Made by a program: the position numbers and the translations under genes. From positions 744,001-808,000 of the forward strand of contig CAWFYK010000002.1 in NCBI GenBank assembly GCA_963820035.1: 64,000 nucleotides of DNA. Direction: 5' to 3'. Shown here piece by piece: positions 15,769 through 23,961 of this stretch. The notes below the pieces were generated by a model that saw only the letters and a list, made by a program, of their open reading frames with translations, was not told where the DNA came from and searched no databases. How positions within the stretch are numbered: the stretch's first letter is position 1; the number at the start of each line of letters is the position of its first letter. Origin of the DNA: JAWWPG01 sp963820035 (GTDB lineage: Bacteria > Actinomycetota > Actinomycetes > Propionibacteriales > Nocardioidaceae).

Positions 15769-16527
15769 TCAGAGGTGGTAGGACAGGCCGGGGCGCGCCA
15801 CCGACAGCGCGCCGGTGAAGTGCGGCTCGGCGTCGGCAAGCACCCGGTCGCGGTCGACCCAGGGCTGGACGTGGGTCAGCAGCAGCTGACCGGCGCCGGC
15901 GCGCGTGGCGATTTCGGCCGCCTCCCGCCCCGACATGTGCAGGTGCTCGGGCTTCTCCCCGTTCTCGAGGAACGTCGCCTCCGCGAGCAGCAGGTCGCAG
16001 CCGACGGCGATCGACTCCAACGCGTCGCACGGTCCGGTGTCACCGGAGTAGACCAACGTCCGCTCGTCGGCGGTGACGCGGATCGCGTAGGCGTCCACCG
16101 GGTGGTCGACGTTGGTGGTGTCGATGCGGAACGGGCCGATGTCGACGGGCTTGCCGTCGTACTCGCGGAAGTCGAACTCGGCGGTCATGCCCGGCTCGGG
16201 GGCGATGTCGTAGGCACGCGCCATCCGGCCGGCCACCCCCGGTGGACCGAAGACCGGGATCGAGCCCAGGTGGCCGCTCGGGTGGTATTTCCGCACCACA
16301 TAGAAGCCGCAGAGATCGAGGCAGTGGTCGGCGTGCAGGTGAGTGAAGGCCACCGCGTCGATGGTGCGGAGGTCGACGTAGTTCTGCAGCGCGCCGAGGG
16401 CGCCGCTGCCGAGGTCGAGCAGCAACCGGAAGTCGCGACCGTGATACGCCGTCTCGACCAGGTAGCACGAGGCCGGCGAGTCCGGGCCGGGAAAGGAGCC
16501 GGAGCAGCCGACGACGGTGAGCTTCAT
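15769..16527 (-). CDS. MBL-fold hydrolase, Rv1339-like (candidate cyclic nucleotide phosphodiesterase)
   Basis: A 252-residue metallo-beta-lactamase fold protein. The metal-binding motif is FTHLHADHCLDL, with later ligands near NVDHPVDAYA, VYSGDTGPCD and LLTHVQPW. Position next to murI and upstream of rph/rdgB matches mycobacterial Rv1339, a protein reported as an atypical cAMP phosphodiesterase; that activity here is an inference from family and synteny. The ATG at 16527 overlaps the murI stop (ATGA), so the two are coupled. Immediately downstream lies the mirrored repeat block that separates it from rph. Confidence 0.88.
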   Translation of the reverse strand: MKLTVVGCSGSFPGPDSPASCYLVETAYHGRDFRLLLDLGSGALGALQNYVDLRTIDAVAFTHLHADHCLDLCGFYVVRKYHPSGHLGSIPVFGPPGVAGRMARAYDIAPEPGMTAEFDFREYDGKPVDIGPFRIDTTNVDHPVDAYAIRVTADERTLVYSGDTGPCDALESIAVGCDLLLAEATFLENGEKPEHLHMSGREAAEIATRAGAGQLLLTHVQPWVDRDRVLADAEPHFTGALSVARPGLSYHL

Positions 16528-17330
16528 ACGCCGACCCACGCGAACTGGTCGACGAGCTCGAGCTCCGGGCCGAGGAACCGCCGCCCGATCTCCCGGAACT
16601 CCCCCGGCTGCCCGGTCGTCAGGAACCGGTGGGTCGGCTCCGGCAGCCCTGCAGGTCGCTGCAGACCTTCGCGGAGAAGCAGCGCGTAGACGTCCTTGGC
16701 GGTCTCCTCCGCGCTCGAGACGAGCGTCACGTCGGTGCCGAGGACGTAGGAGATCACCCCCGTGAGCAGTGGGTAGTGCGTGCAGCCAAGGATCAGCGTG
16801 TCGATCTGCGCGCCGAGCAGCGGATCGAGGTAGCCGTGGGCGACCGCCAGCAGGTCGGCCCCGCTGGTGACGCCGCGCTCCACGAACTCCACGAACTGCC
16901 CGCACGCCTGGGTGGTGAGGATGACCTGGGGCGCGGCCGCGAACGCGTCGTCGTAGGCCCTCGAGGCCCGCGTCGCCGGCGTGCAGATGACCCCCACCCG
17001 GTTGTTGCGGGTGGCGGCGACGGCGCGCCGCGTTGCGGGGAAGATCACCTCGACGACCGGCACCGGGTAGCGCTCTCGAGCGTCCCGCAACATCGCGGCG
17101 CTCGCGGAGTTGCACGCGATCACCAGCGCCTTGACCCCCTTGTCAACGAGGTGGTCGAGACATTCCAACGCGTATTCGCGCACCTCGCCGATCGGCTTCG
17201 ACCCGTAGGGCTGCCGTGCCGTGTCGCCGAGATAGAGGACCGGCTCGTGGGGCAGCTGGTCGAGGACGGCGCGCACCACGGTGAGACCCCCGAAACCGGA
17301 GTCGAAGATGCCGATGGGCGCGTCCGTCAT
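16524..17330 (-). CDS. murI: Glutamate racemase
   Basis: A 268-residue cofactor-independent racemase supplying D-glutamate for peptidoglycan. The two catalytic Cys are in ACNSASA and LGCTHYPLL, with the substrate loop IGIFDSGFGGLTV at the start. ATG at 17330 gives the standard N-terminus; a longer frame to 17393 is rejected. It is followed with a 4-base overlap by the MBL-fold gene, as in mycobacteria. Confidence 0.96.
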   Translation of the reverse strand: MTDAPIGIFDSGFGGLTVVRAVLDQLPHEPVLYLGDTARQPYGSKPIGEVREYALECLDHLVDKGVKALVIACNSASAAMLRDARERYPVPVVEVIFPATRRAVAATRNNRVGVICTPATRASRAYDDAFAAAPQVILTTQACGQFVEFVERGVTSGADLLAVAHGYLDPLLGAQIDTLILGCTHYPLLTGVISYVLGTDVTLVSSAEETAKDVYALLLREGLQRPAGLPEPTHRFLTTGQPGEFREIGRRFLGPELELVDQFAWVGV

Positions 17331-17474
17331 CTGACCACCGTACGACGGGGAGCCCGCCATTTTGCGATTGTGCGACACACACCACACCGGCATGGACCCA
17401 ACGACGGCGAGGGCCGGCCGAACGTCGCGCCGTGGTCGACACCTCGCCGGATCGGCGAGCGCGGCGGGACGGTC

Positions 17475-17987
17475 CTACTCGTCGAGCTGGCTGCCGCCGA
17501 AGTACATCAGGGGGTCGCTGAGCAGCTCGAGCTGAATGCCGTCGGGGTCCTTGAAGTACATCGACTCCTCGATGCCGCGGTCGGGTCCGGCATAGGTCAC
17601 CCCGGCCTCGTCGAGCCGCACCTGGATCTGCTCCCACCGGTCCCGCGGCGCCGAGATCGCGATGTGCTGGACGGTGCCGAACGCCTCCACTCCAGGCTCG
17701 AGACCCAGGCCTGGGAAGTCGAAGAAACCCAGCAGAGTCTTGTTGCCGAGGTCGAAGAAGAAATGCGACGACCCGGGATAGTCGCGGTTCTCCACCAGCT
17801 CGACGAGCGGGAACCCGAGCAGGCCCTGGTAGAACTCGATCGTCTGCTCGACATCGGAGCAGATCAGCGCGAGATGGTGGATCCCGCGGCCTGGCGTCGA
17901 GGGACGCTCAGCCGTTGGCGACAGGTAGCGCTTGCGCAGCTCTGCTCGCCGGGCCTCCAGCTCGGCCAGCTCGGAATCGTTCGGCAT
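17475..17987 (-). CDS. VOC family protein (glyoxalase/dioxygenase-like)
   Basis: A 170-residue protein: a charged N-terminal helix (residues 1-25), then a VOC fold starting at IHHLALICSDVEQTIEFYQG and ending with SMYFKDPDGIQLELLSDP. Candidate metal ligands are His in IHHLAL, His in VQHIAISA and the final Glu in QLELL. Such proteins act as glyoxalases, epimerases or extradiol dioxygenases; the substrate is not clear. It lies between prs and murI, both on the same strand, with 72 and 144 base gaps. Confidence 0.82.
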   Translation of the reverse strand: MPNDSELAELEARRAELRKRYLSPTAERPSTPGRGIHHLALICSDVEQTIEFYQGLLGFPLVELVENRDYPGSSHFFFDLGNKTLLGFFDFPGLGLEPGVEAFGTVQHIAISAPRDRWEQIQVRLDEAGVTYAGPDRGIEESMYFKDPDGIQLELLSDPLMYFGGSQLDE

Positions 17988-18059
17988 GGTCCCGCACCTC
18001 TCTCACGACCGCTCGCGCCCCGCAAGAGCGACTGTATCCCCCGGGCGTCGTACGTCGGG

Positions 18060-19043
18060 TCAGTCTTCGAACGGAAGGGTCGGGTGAGGCGGCCCGTGGG
18101 CGGGGTCGACACCGTCGAAGAGGCTGCTCACCGACTCGCCGGCATGGACCCGGGAGATCGCCTCGGCGAACAGCTCCGCGACCGACCTGACCTGGAGCTC
18201 TGGCCAGTGTGTGGTCGCCGGCACCGTGTCGGTGGTGACGACCTCGCTGATCGACGGATGCCCGCGGAGCCGCTCGACGGCCTTGCCGACGAACAACCCG
18301 TGGGTGCACGCAACTGCCGCCTCGACGCAGCCGAGGTCCTTGAGCTTGTCGAGCAGCTCCACGATCGAGCCGCCGGTGGCGATCTCGTCGTCGAGGACGA
18401 TGGCCCGCTTCCCGGCCACGTCCCCGACGATCGCGTCGATCACCACCGAGTCGTCTGCCAGCCGCTGCTTGCTGCCGGCGGCGACGGGAAGGCCCAGCAG
18501 CCGGGCGAACTGCGTTGCCGTCTTGGCGTTGCCGAGGTCGGGCGAGACGACCACCGTGTCGGACAGGTCGCGGTCGCGGAAGTGCTCCGCGAGTACGCCG
18601 AGCGCCGTCAGGTGATCGACCGGCACCGAGAAGAAGCCGTGCACCTGGGGCGCGTGCAACGTCATCGTCAGGATCCGATCGGTGCCCGCCGCGAGCAGCA
18701 TGTCCGCGACGAGACGTCCGCCGAGGGAGATCCGCGAGGCGTCCTTCTTGTCCGACCGGGCGTAGGCATAGTGCGGGATCACGGCCGTGATCTGCGCCGC
18801 CGAGGCCCCTCGAGCCGCGTCGATCATCAGCAGCAGCTCCATCAGGTGCTCCTGGGTGGGCGGCACGAGCGGCTGCACGATGTAGACGTCACGCTGCCGG
18901 CAGTTCGCCTGCAGCTGCGCCTGCAGGCAGTCGTTGCTGAAGCGCTTGATCTCGACCGGGGAAAGCCGCACGCCGAGGTGCGAGCAGATCGCCTGCGCGA
19001 GGGCCCGGTGCGCACTGCCGCTGAAGACGACGATCTCACGCAC
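18060..19043 (-). CDS. prs: Ribose-phosphate pyrophosphokinase (PRPP synthetase)
   Basis: A 327-residue enzyme that makes PRPP from ribose 5-phosphate and ATP, the precursor of purines, pyrimidines, NAD, His and Trp. Family landmarks are FSGSAHRALAQAI, the flexible-loop region YAYARSDKKDASRISLGG, VVVSPDLGNAKTA and the PRPP-binding loop IVLDDEIATGGSIVELL. The loop is somewhat diverged from the classic DDMIDTGGT form, so this may be a second, paralogous synthetase. GTG start. Its product feeds pncB, 1.1 kb away. Confidence 0.9.
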   Translation of the reverse strand: MREIVVFSGSAHRALAQAICSHLGVRLSPVEIKRFSNDCLQAQLQANCRQRDVYIVQPLVPPTQEHLMELLLMIDAARGASAAQITAVIPHYAYARSDKKDASRISLGGRLVADMLLAAGTDRILTMTLHAPQVHGFFSVPVDHLTALGVLAEHFRDRDLSDTVVVSPDLGNAKTATQFARLLGLPVAAGSKQRLADDSVVIDAIVGDVAGKRAIVLDDEIATGGSIVELLDKLKDLGCVEAAVACTHGLFVGKAVERLRGHPSISEVVTTDTVPATTHWPELQVRSVAELFAEAISRVHAGESVSSLFDGVDPAHGPPHPTLPFED

Positions 19044-19163
19044 GACCCCACCCCCAACGGGTATCCACCGGACGGTCTGCGGTCACTCTAGCCACCGCAG
19101 GGGGACGGCGACATACCGCGTCGAGGACCGGACGGCCGACACACCTGCGGCGTCGGCCACCGC

Positions 19164-19736
19164 TCATCGCTGCGCCGCGTCGAGCAGCGTCTCCAGCTGG
19201 TAGCCGAGCCAGCCGTAGATGCGGTAGAGGGAGCTGGCCGGGTCGTCCTCCGGGAGCGAGAGCCAGGCCAGCTCGTCGTCGTCGGCCGTCACCTCAAGCC
19301 GGGCGGCCAACGTGAGGCGGAGGTCGGTGAGGCAGCGCAGCCAGGACCGTACCTCGTCGGGACCCAGCTCGAAGTCGATCACGGCCTCCTCGTCGTCCGG
19401 GTCGACCTCTCCGATGGACCGTACGACGACGTGAGCCGCGTCGACCTTCGACCTCCGCAGTCCCTGCTCGGTGAAGCGCCGGAACTCGGCCGCCACCTCG
19501 GAGTCGTCGATGTAGGCGTCGGGCAGCAGCCGCAGCAGCGCAGGGTCGGTCGGCGGCTCCCGCGGGGAGTCCATCACGACGAGCTCCTCGAGCGGGTCGA
19601 CGTCGGCGTCACCGGTGGGCTCGCCGTCGCTGAGGAGCTCGATGAGCTGCCGCGCCAGGTCGGACAGCAGCAGTCCGATGAGAGCGGGCATCTCGACGTA
19701 GACCCGGCCCTTGCGTCGCGAACGGAAGTAGCTCAC
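19164..19736 (-). CDS. DUF2017 family protein
   Basis: A 190-residue acidic protein of the DUF2017 family, consistently found after clpS in actinobacteria. It starts SYFRSRRKGRVYVEMPA and has an alpha-helical, Leu-rich body with Asp/Glu-rich loops. The GTG at 19736 overlaps the clpS stop (GTGA). Its function is unknown; conserved linkage suggests a link to ClpS-mediated proteolysis. Confidence 0.88.
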   Translation of the reverse strand: MSYFRSRRKGRVYVEMPALIGLLLSDLARQLIELLSDGEPTGDADVDPLEELVVMDSPREPPTDPALLRLLPDAYIDDSEVAAEFRRFTEQGLRRSKVDAAHVVVRSIGEVDPDDEEAVIDFELGPDEVRSWLRCLTDLRLTLAARLEVTADDDELAWLSLPEDDPASSLYRIYGWLGYQLETLLDAAQR

Positions 19737-20032
19737 TGGTCGGCCTTCTGCAGGGTCGCCCACAGACCGTAGGTATGCATCGCTTGGACGTCGCGCTCCA
19801 TCTCCTCACGGCTCCCGGTCGACACGACTGCCTTGCCCTCGGTGTGCACCTGCATCATCAGCCGCTTCGCCTTGGCTTTCGAGTAGTGGAAGTACTCCAC
19901 GAACACGAACGCCACGTAGGACATCAGGTTGACCGGGTCGTCCCACACGATCGTGACCCAGGGGACGTCGGGCAGCACGAACTGGTCGGTGTCGGGCCGC
20001 TCCAGCGTGGAGGACTCAGGAGTAGCGGTCAT
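19733..20032 (-). CDS. clpS: ATP-dependent Clp protease adaptor ClpS
   Basis: A 99-residue adaptor that binds N-degron substrates and delivers them to ClpA/ClpC-ClpP. The core PWVTIVWDDPVNLMSYV, then FHYSKAKAKRLMMQVH and TEGKAVVSTG, is typical, including the acidic substrate pocket residues. ATG at 20032 is used; ATG at 20041 is three residues longer and also possible. It is coupled to DUF2017 and divergent from pncB, the same order as in mycobacteria. Confidence 0.94.
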   Translation of the reverse strand: MTATPESSTLERPDTDQFVLPDVPWVTIVWDDPVNLMSYVAFVFVEYFHYSKAKAKRLMMQVHTEGKAVVSTGSREEMERDVQAMHTYGLWATLQKADQ

Positions 20033-20149
20033 CGCCCTCATTGTCACCCATCGGCTGAGCATCGGCTGGTCACCGGTCACCGGTCACCGGGTATCGGCTG
20101 GTCACCCATCAGGTGAAGCTCGGCCCACCGCTGCCATACGCTGATCCCC

Positions 20150-21475
20150 GTGCACACGACGGGTCTGCTGACCGACCACTACGAGCTCACGATGGTGCAA
20201 GCGGCGCTTCGATCGGGCACCGCCGAGCGGTCGAGCGTCTTCGAGGTGTTCGCCCGCCGGCTGCCGGACGGCCGTCGTTACGGTGTCGTCGCCGGGACCG
20301 GCCGGATCCTCGATGCGCTCTCGTCGTTCCGCTTCGACTCCTCCCAGCTCGGCTGGCTCGCCGACAACGGCATCGTCGACGAGCCGACGCTGGAATGGCT
20401 GTCCCGCTACCACTTCAGTGGCACGATCTCCGGCTACGGCGAGGGCGACGCCTACTTCCCGGGCAGCCCGATCCTGGTGGTCGAGGCCAGCTTCGCCGAG
20501 GGAGTGCTGCTCGAGACGCTGATCCTGTCGATCCTCAACCACGACTCGGCCGTGGCATCAGCGGCATCTCGGATGAGCCGGGCTGCTGAGGGGCGGCCGT
20601 GCATCGAGATGGGCTCCCGCCGTACCCACGAGCGGGGAGCGGTCGCGGCCGCCCGAGCCGCCTACATCACGGGCTTCTCGGCGACCTCGAACCTGCAGGC
20701 CGGTCTCGACTACGGCGTCCCGACGGCCGGCACCGCCGCCCACTCGTTCACGCTGCTGCACGACAGTGAGCGCGACGCCTTCACGACCCAGGTCGAGACG
20801 CTCGGGCGGGGTACGACGCTGCTCGTCGACACCTACGACGTCGGGGAGGCGGTGAAGACGGCCATCGACGTCGCGGGACCCGAGCTGGGCGCGGTGCGGA
20901 TCGACTCAGGCGACCTGAGCCTGCTCGCCAAGCAGGTACGCCGCCAGCTCGACGAGCTCGGTGCGACGGCGACCCGCATCATCGTGACGAGCGACTTGGA
21001 CGAGTTCTCGATCGCCGGGCTCTCCGGCGCCCCCGTGGACGGCTACGGCGTGGGGACCTCCCTCGTCACCGGCTCCGGCTCCCCCACGTGCGGGTTCGTC
21101 TACAAGCTCGTCGCGCGGGCGCTGTCCGGCGAGCCAGGCGGCACGCTGCTCCCGGTCGCGAAGAAGAGCAGCCACAAGATGAGCGTGGGCGGCCGCAAAT
21201 GGGCGGTCCGGCGATGTGACGCTCGCGGCAACGCCGTCGCCGAGGTGCTCGGGGTGGGCGAGCTGCCCGCCCTCGACTCGAACGAACGGCCGCTGCTCGT
21301 CCCGCTCGTGAGCGGCGGCGAGGTCGTCGGTCGGGAGACGCTCGACGACGCCCGGGCACGCCATGAACGCGCGATGGCGGAGCTGCCGGTCGAGGCCGGC
21401 AAGCTGTCGCACGGCGAGCCGGCGATCGACACCGAGTTCGTCATCCCCGACCCAGCCGCCGCCGCCCGCTCGTAG
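20150..21475 (+). CDS. pncB: Nicotinate phosphoribosyltransferase
   Basis: A 441-residue enzyme joining nicotinate and PRPP to nicotinate mononucleotide, the first step of Preiss-Handler NAD synthesis. Family landmarks: LLTDHYELTMVQAAL at the start, the SAATSRMSRAAEG-like region near residue 140, GTAAHSFTLLH, VRIDSGDLSLLAKQ and TSDLDEFSI. The GTG start follows a short region of TCACCGGT repeats (about 20069-20095). It is divergent from clpS. Immediately after its stop begins the second mirrored 22-bp repeat block. Confidence 0.95.
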   Translation: MHTTGLLTDHYELTMVQAALRSGTAERSSVFEVFARRLPDGRRYGVVAGTGRILDALSSFRFDSSQLGWLADNGIVDEPTLEWLSRYHFSGTISGYGEGDAYFPGSPILVVEASFAEGVLLETLILSILNHDSAVASAASRMSRAAEGRPCIEMGSRRTHERGAVAAARAAYITGFSATSNLQAGLDYGVPTAGTAAHSFTLLHDSERDAFTTQVETLGRGTTLLVDTYDVGEAVKTAIDVAGPELGAVRIDSGDLSLLAKQVRRQLDELGATATRIIVTSDLDEFSIAGLSGAPVDGYGVGTSLVTGSGSPTCGFVYKLVARALSGEPGGTLLPVAKKSSHKMSVGGRKWAVRRCDARGNAVAEVLGVGELPALDSNERPLLVPLVSGGEVVGRETLDDARARHERAMAELPVEAGKLSHGEPAIDTEFVIPDPAAAARS

Positions 21476-21484
21476 TACCCCGAC

Positions 21485-21924
21485 GATCCGAGACTTTCGG
21501 CACCACCATCCGAGAGTTTTGGTACGACCATCCGAGAGTTTCGGCACCACCATCCGAGAGTTTCGGTACGACGATCCGAGAGTTCCGGCACCACCATCCG
21601 AGAGTTCTGGCACCACCATCCGAGAGTTCTGGTACGACGATCCGAGAGTTCCGGCACCACGATCCGAGAGTTCCGGCACCACCATCCGAGAGTTCCGGCA
21701 CCACCATCCGAGAGTTCCGGCACCACCATCCGAGAGTTCCGGCACCACCATCCGAGAGTTCCGGCACCACCATCCGAGAGTTCCGGCACCACCATCCGAG
21801 AGTTCCGGCACCACCATCCGAGAGTTCCGGCACCACCATCCGAGAGTTCCGGCACCACCATCCGAGAGTTCTGGCACCACCATCCGAGAGTTCTGGCACG
21901 ACGATCCGAGACTTCCGGCACCAC
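21485..21924. repeat. 22-bp repeat array A3, left arm (twenty units, inverted orientation)
   Basis: Exactly twenty 22-bp units in 440 bases with no indel, beginning 9 bases after the pncB stop and ending at the first base of core copy 2. Most units read CATCCGAGAGTTCCGG then CACCAC; a minority carry GTACGAC followed by GATCC. Orientation is the same as A2-left. Confidence 0.96.
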
Positions 21925-22191
21925 CATGGCCGGCTGCGGGGTCCCCTCTGTCAAGCGGCGTGCGTTGGTCGGGACGTGAAGAACAGCGGTGACGGCGGCT
22001 TTCGAGCTGCTCGTGTTGGTATGGCGCCGCGCGTCTGGGCCGGTGAACACAATCACGTTCGCAAACAAAGAAGTTCGGCGCCAGTGCGACGGAACCACCT
22101 CGAGGGCCGTTGCGTCACTGCCGTTGTTCACGTCCCGAGCAACGCACGCCGCCTGAAGGAAGCGACCCGCAATCGGGCTGTGCCGCAGGGT
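21925..22191. repeat. Palindromic core element, copy 2 (267 bp)
   Basis: The same 267-bp core as at 15183-15449, offset by 6742 bases, with no difference or indel seen along its length; the frames through both copies translate to the same residues on both strands. The inverted-repeat arms are at 21955-21994 and 22113-22152. Again it joins a left array in one orientation to a right array in the other. Confidence 0.92.
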
Positions 22192-22350
22192 CGGATCGTG
22201 GTGCCGGAACTCTCGGATCGTGGTGCCGGAACTCTCGGATCGTGGTGCCGGAACTCTCGGATCGTACCAAAACTCTCGGATCGCCTACCGAACTCTGGAT
22301 CGCTACAAAACTCTCGGATCGTATCGTCGTACCAAAACTCTCGGATCGTC
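22192..22350. repeat. 22-bp repeat array A3, right arm (three intact units, then decayed)
   Basis: Three identical intact units (CGGATCGTGG, TGCCGGAACTCT) are followed by units with internal deletions of 3 or more bases, then an intact unit near the end. It stops 23 bases before the convergent DUF1697 stop, with a purine-rich GAGGG run between. Compared with A2-right, the register is lost, so this arm is decaying or was rearranged. Confidence 0.92.
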
Positions 22351-22373
22351 GAGGGAGGGGAGGGAGGGGAGGG

Positions 22374-22925
22374 TCAGGTGAGGGTGGGGGACGGCGCGGC
22401 CCACTTGTCGGCGAGGGCGGTGACGACCTTCCAGTCGCGGCTCGTCGCGGCGAGCCCGGCTAGCTTCTCGATCCGCGCGTTGTTGGCCTTGGCCTCGTGG
22501 GAGGGCTTGGCGAGCCACATGTGGAGGTCGCGGCCGACCAGCTGCAGCCGCTCGCCGTCGACGTCCCAGCCGTTCAGTCGCTTCGTCGCCTCCGCTGCAG
22601 GCTCAGACCGCAGGAAGCTCAGATAGTGCCGGGCGTCGTCGCCCAGCGGGTTGTCCGGGGCGGACTCGACGATGGCCCGGAGCTGCTTCGGCGTCCGCAC
22701 CAGGGCCGGCACGGCGAACCCGAGCTGCTCCTCCAGCGCCGTCTCCATCATCGTCTCCACCTTCGCGGTGGACCTGGCCCGCGAGACGACGCACACGTTG
22801 CCGCTCTGGATGTGCGTCTCCACCTCCGTGAAGCCGGCGTCGACGAGATGACCACGGAGCGCCTCCATCTTCACGAAACGGCCGCCCACGTTGACCGCTC
22901 GGAGGAACGCGATGTACGTCGCCAT
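22374..22925 (-). CDS. DUF1697 family protein
   Basis: A 183-residue cytoplasmic protein that begins ATYIAFLRAVNVGGRFVKME, the hallmark of DUF1697, and continues with THIQSGNVCV, LVRTPKQLRAIV and the C-terminal RDWKVVTALADK. The family is widespread and uncharacterised. ATG at 22925 is chosen because the longer frame has no homology-like start. It stands alone between the second repeat block and the ABC exporter operon. Confidence 0.9.
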   Translation of the reverse strand: MATYIAFLRAVNVGGRFVKMEALRGHLVDAGFTEVETHIQSGNVCVVSRARSTAKVETMMETALEEQLGFAVPALVRTPKQLRAIVESAPDNPLGDDARHYLSFLRSEPAAEATKRLNGWDVDGERLQLVGRDLHMWLAKPSHEAKANNARIEKLAGLAATSRDWKVVTALADKWAAPSPTLT

Positions 22926-23112
22926 GGCGGCCAAGCCTACCCAGACACGGCCCGGCCCGCCGTCGGCGTCAGCCTCCCCCGAGCATCGCCTTGAGGAAGC
23001 CGACGACGTCTCACGGATGCCTCCTGGGTGCCGTGAGTGACCGTCTCTGATCTTCTGCCCGACCCCACGCCTGGTCAAGACATCGTTCCGAGACCCTTCT
23101 CTGATCGCGCGG

Positions 23113-23961
23113 TCAGGTGACATCGCGTCTCCGCGCTACCAGGATCGTCAGCGCCCAGCAGCCCACGACATAGCAGACCAACGTGATCAGAGAGCGGCCC
23201 TCCGTGACGCTGTCGTTGACGCCCGGTGGCGGGTCGAGCACCCGGGCCGGCATCACCGACGTCACGAGGGAGCCGGCGTTCACCCCAGGGAGTACGTCGC
23301 GAATGGGACTGAGCGCCGTCAGCACCGAGGACGCCATGCCCGAGACCAGGTTCTCGATGCCGAGCACCCAGACCACGCCCAGCCCGATCGGCAGCGCCAC
23401 TCCTCGCAGGATGACACCCATGACGGCGCCCAAAGACGCCCAGACGACCAGCACGAGCCAGCCGGCGCCGATCCCGGAGACCAGGTCGCCGAGCGCGGGG
23501 AAGTTCAGCGGCTTCGTCTCGCCGAGAGCGATGGTGGTCGAGGTGACCGCACCGAACGTGAGCTGCGCCAGCACGGCCACCAGAGTTGCCGCCGCAATCG
23601 CCAGCAGCTGCCCGACCATCACGGCTGACCGCGCCGGACGCTGGGTGAGCTGGGTCTTGACCGTCCCCCAGCCGTATTCGCTCCCCGAGATCAGCGCGCC
23701 CAGCACGAGCGCCAGCGCTCCGGCGAACACGGGGAACCCGCTGAGCGTGTTGCCGACCAGCTGGGCCGGCAGCGTGGACGCCAACAGATCGGCCGGGGTG
23801 GCGCCCTCATCGAGCTTGTTTCCCCCGGTGTAGGAGAGGAACGGGATCAGGTAGCTGAAGATCTGGTTGAGCACGATGGCAGCGACCAGCAGCACCCAGG
23901 CGGCCGGCCGGCGTACCAGCTTGAACAGCTCTGCCCTGCTCACAGCGACGATGTCAGACAT
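23113..23961 (-). CDS. ABC-2 type transporter permease
   Basis: A 282-residue membrane protein with six predicted helices (about 20-42, 75-98, 118-145, 160-185, 190-210, 255-275). The start SRAELFKLVRRPAAWVLLV is typical for bacterial ABC-2 permeases that work with a separate ATPase. ATG at 23961 overlaps the ATPase stop by 8 bases. With that ATPase it would form an exporter of unknown substrate, perhaps a drug, peptide or lipid. Confidence 0.87.
   Translation of the reverse strand: MSDIVAVSRAELFKLVRRPAAWVLLVAAIVLNQIFSYLIPFLSYTGGNKLDEGATPADLLASTLPAQLVGNTLSGFPVFAGALALVLGALISGSEYGWGTVKTQLTQRPARSAVMVGQLLAIAAATLVAVLAQLTFGAVTSTTIALGETKPLNFPALGDLVSGIGAGWLVLVVWASLGAVMGVILRGVALPIGLGVVWVLGIENLVSGMASSVLTALSPIRDVLPGVNAGSLVTSVMPARVLDPPPGVNDSVTEGRSLITLVCYVVGCWALTILVARRRDVT

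Noticed and set aside
15234..15818. Open frames through the core and arrays that translate to NSRIVVPKLSDRR-like repeats (also at 2771-3584, 14946-15839, 20906-22131, 21976-22626, 27366-27800)
   Set aside because: They exist on both strands and in several frames because the 22-bp units lack stops; 22 is not a multiple of 3, so the peptides rotate frame. They show no codon bias, no ribosome site, and differ between strands. They are repeat translation, not genes.
16629..19091. Long antisense open frame of 820 codons, and similar long shadows (e.g. 37238-39169, 48707-49987, 26021-27670, 46204-48072)
   Set aside because: They lie opposite well-recognised genes in GC-rich DNA, where stop codons are rare. 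Their translations are His/Arg/Asp-rich and match no family.
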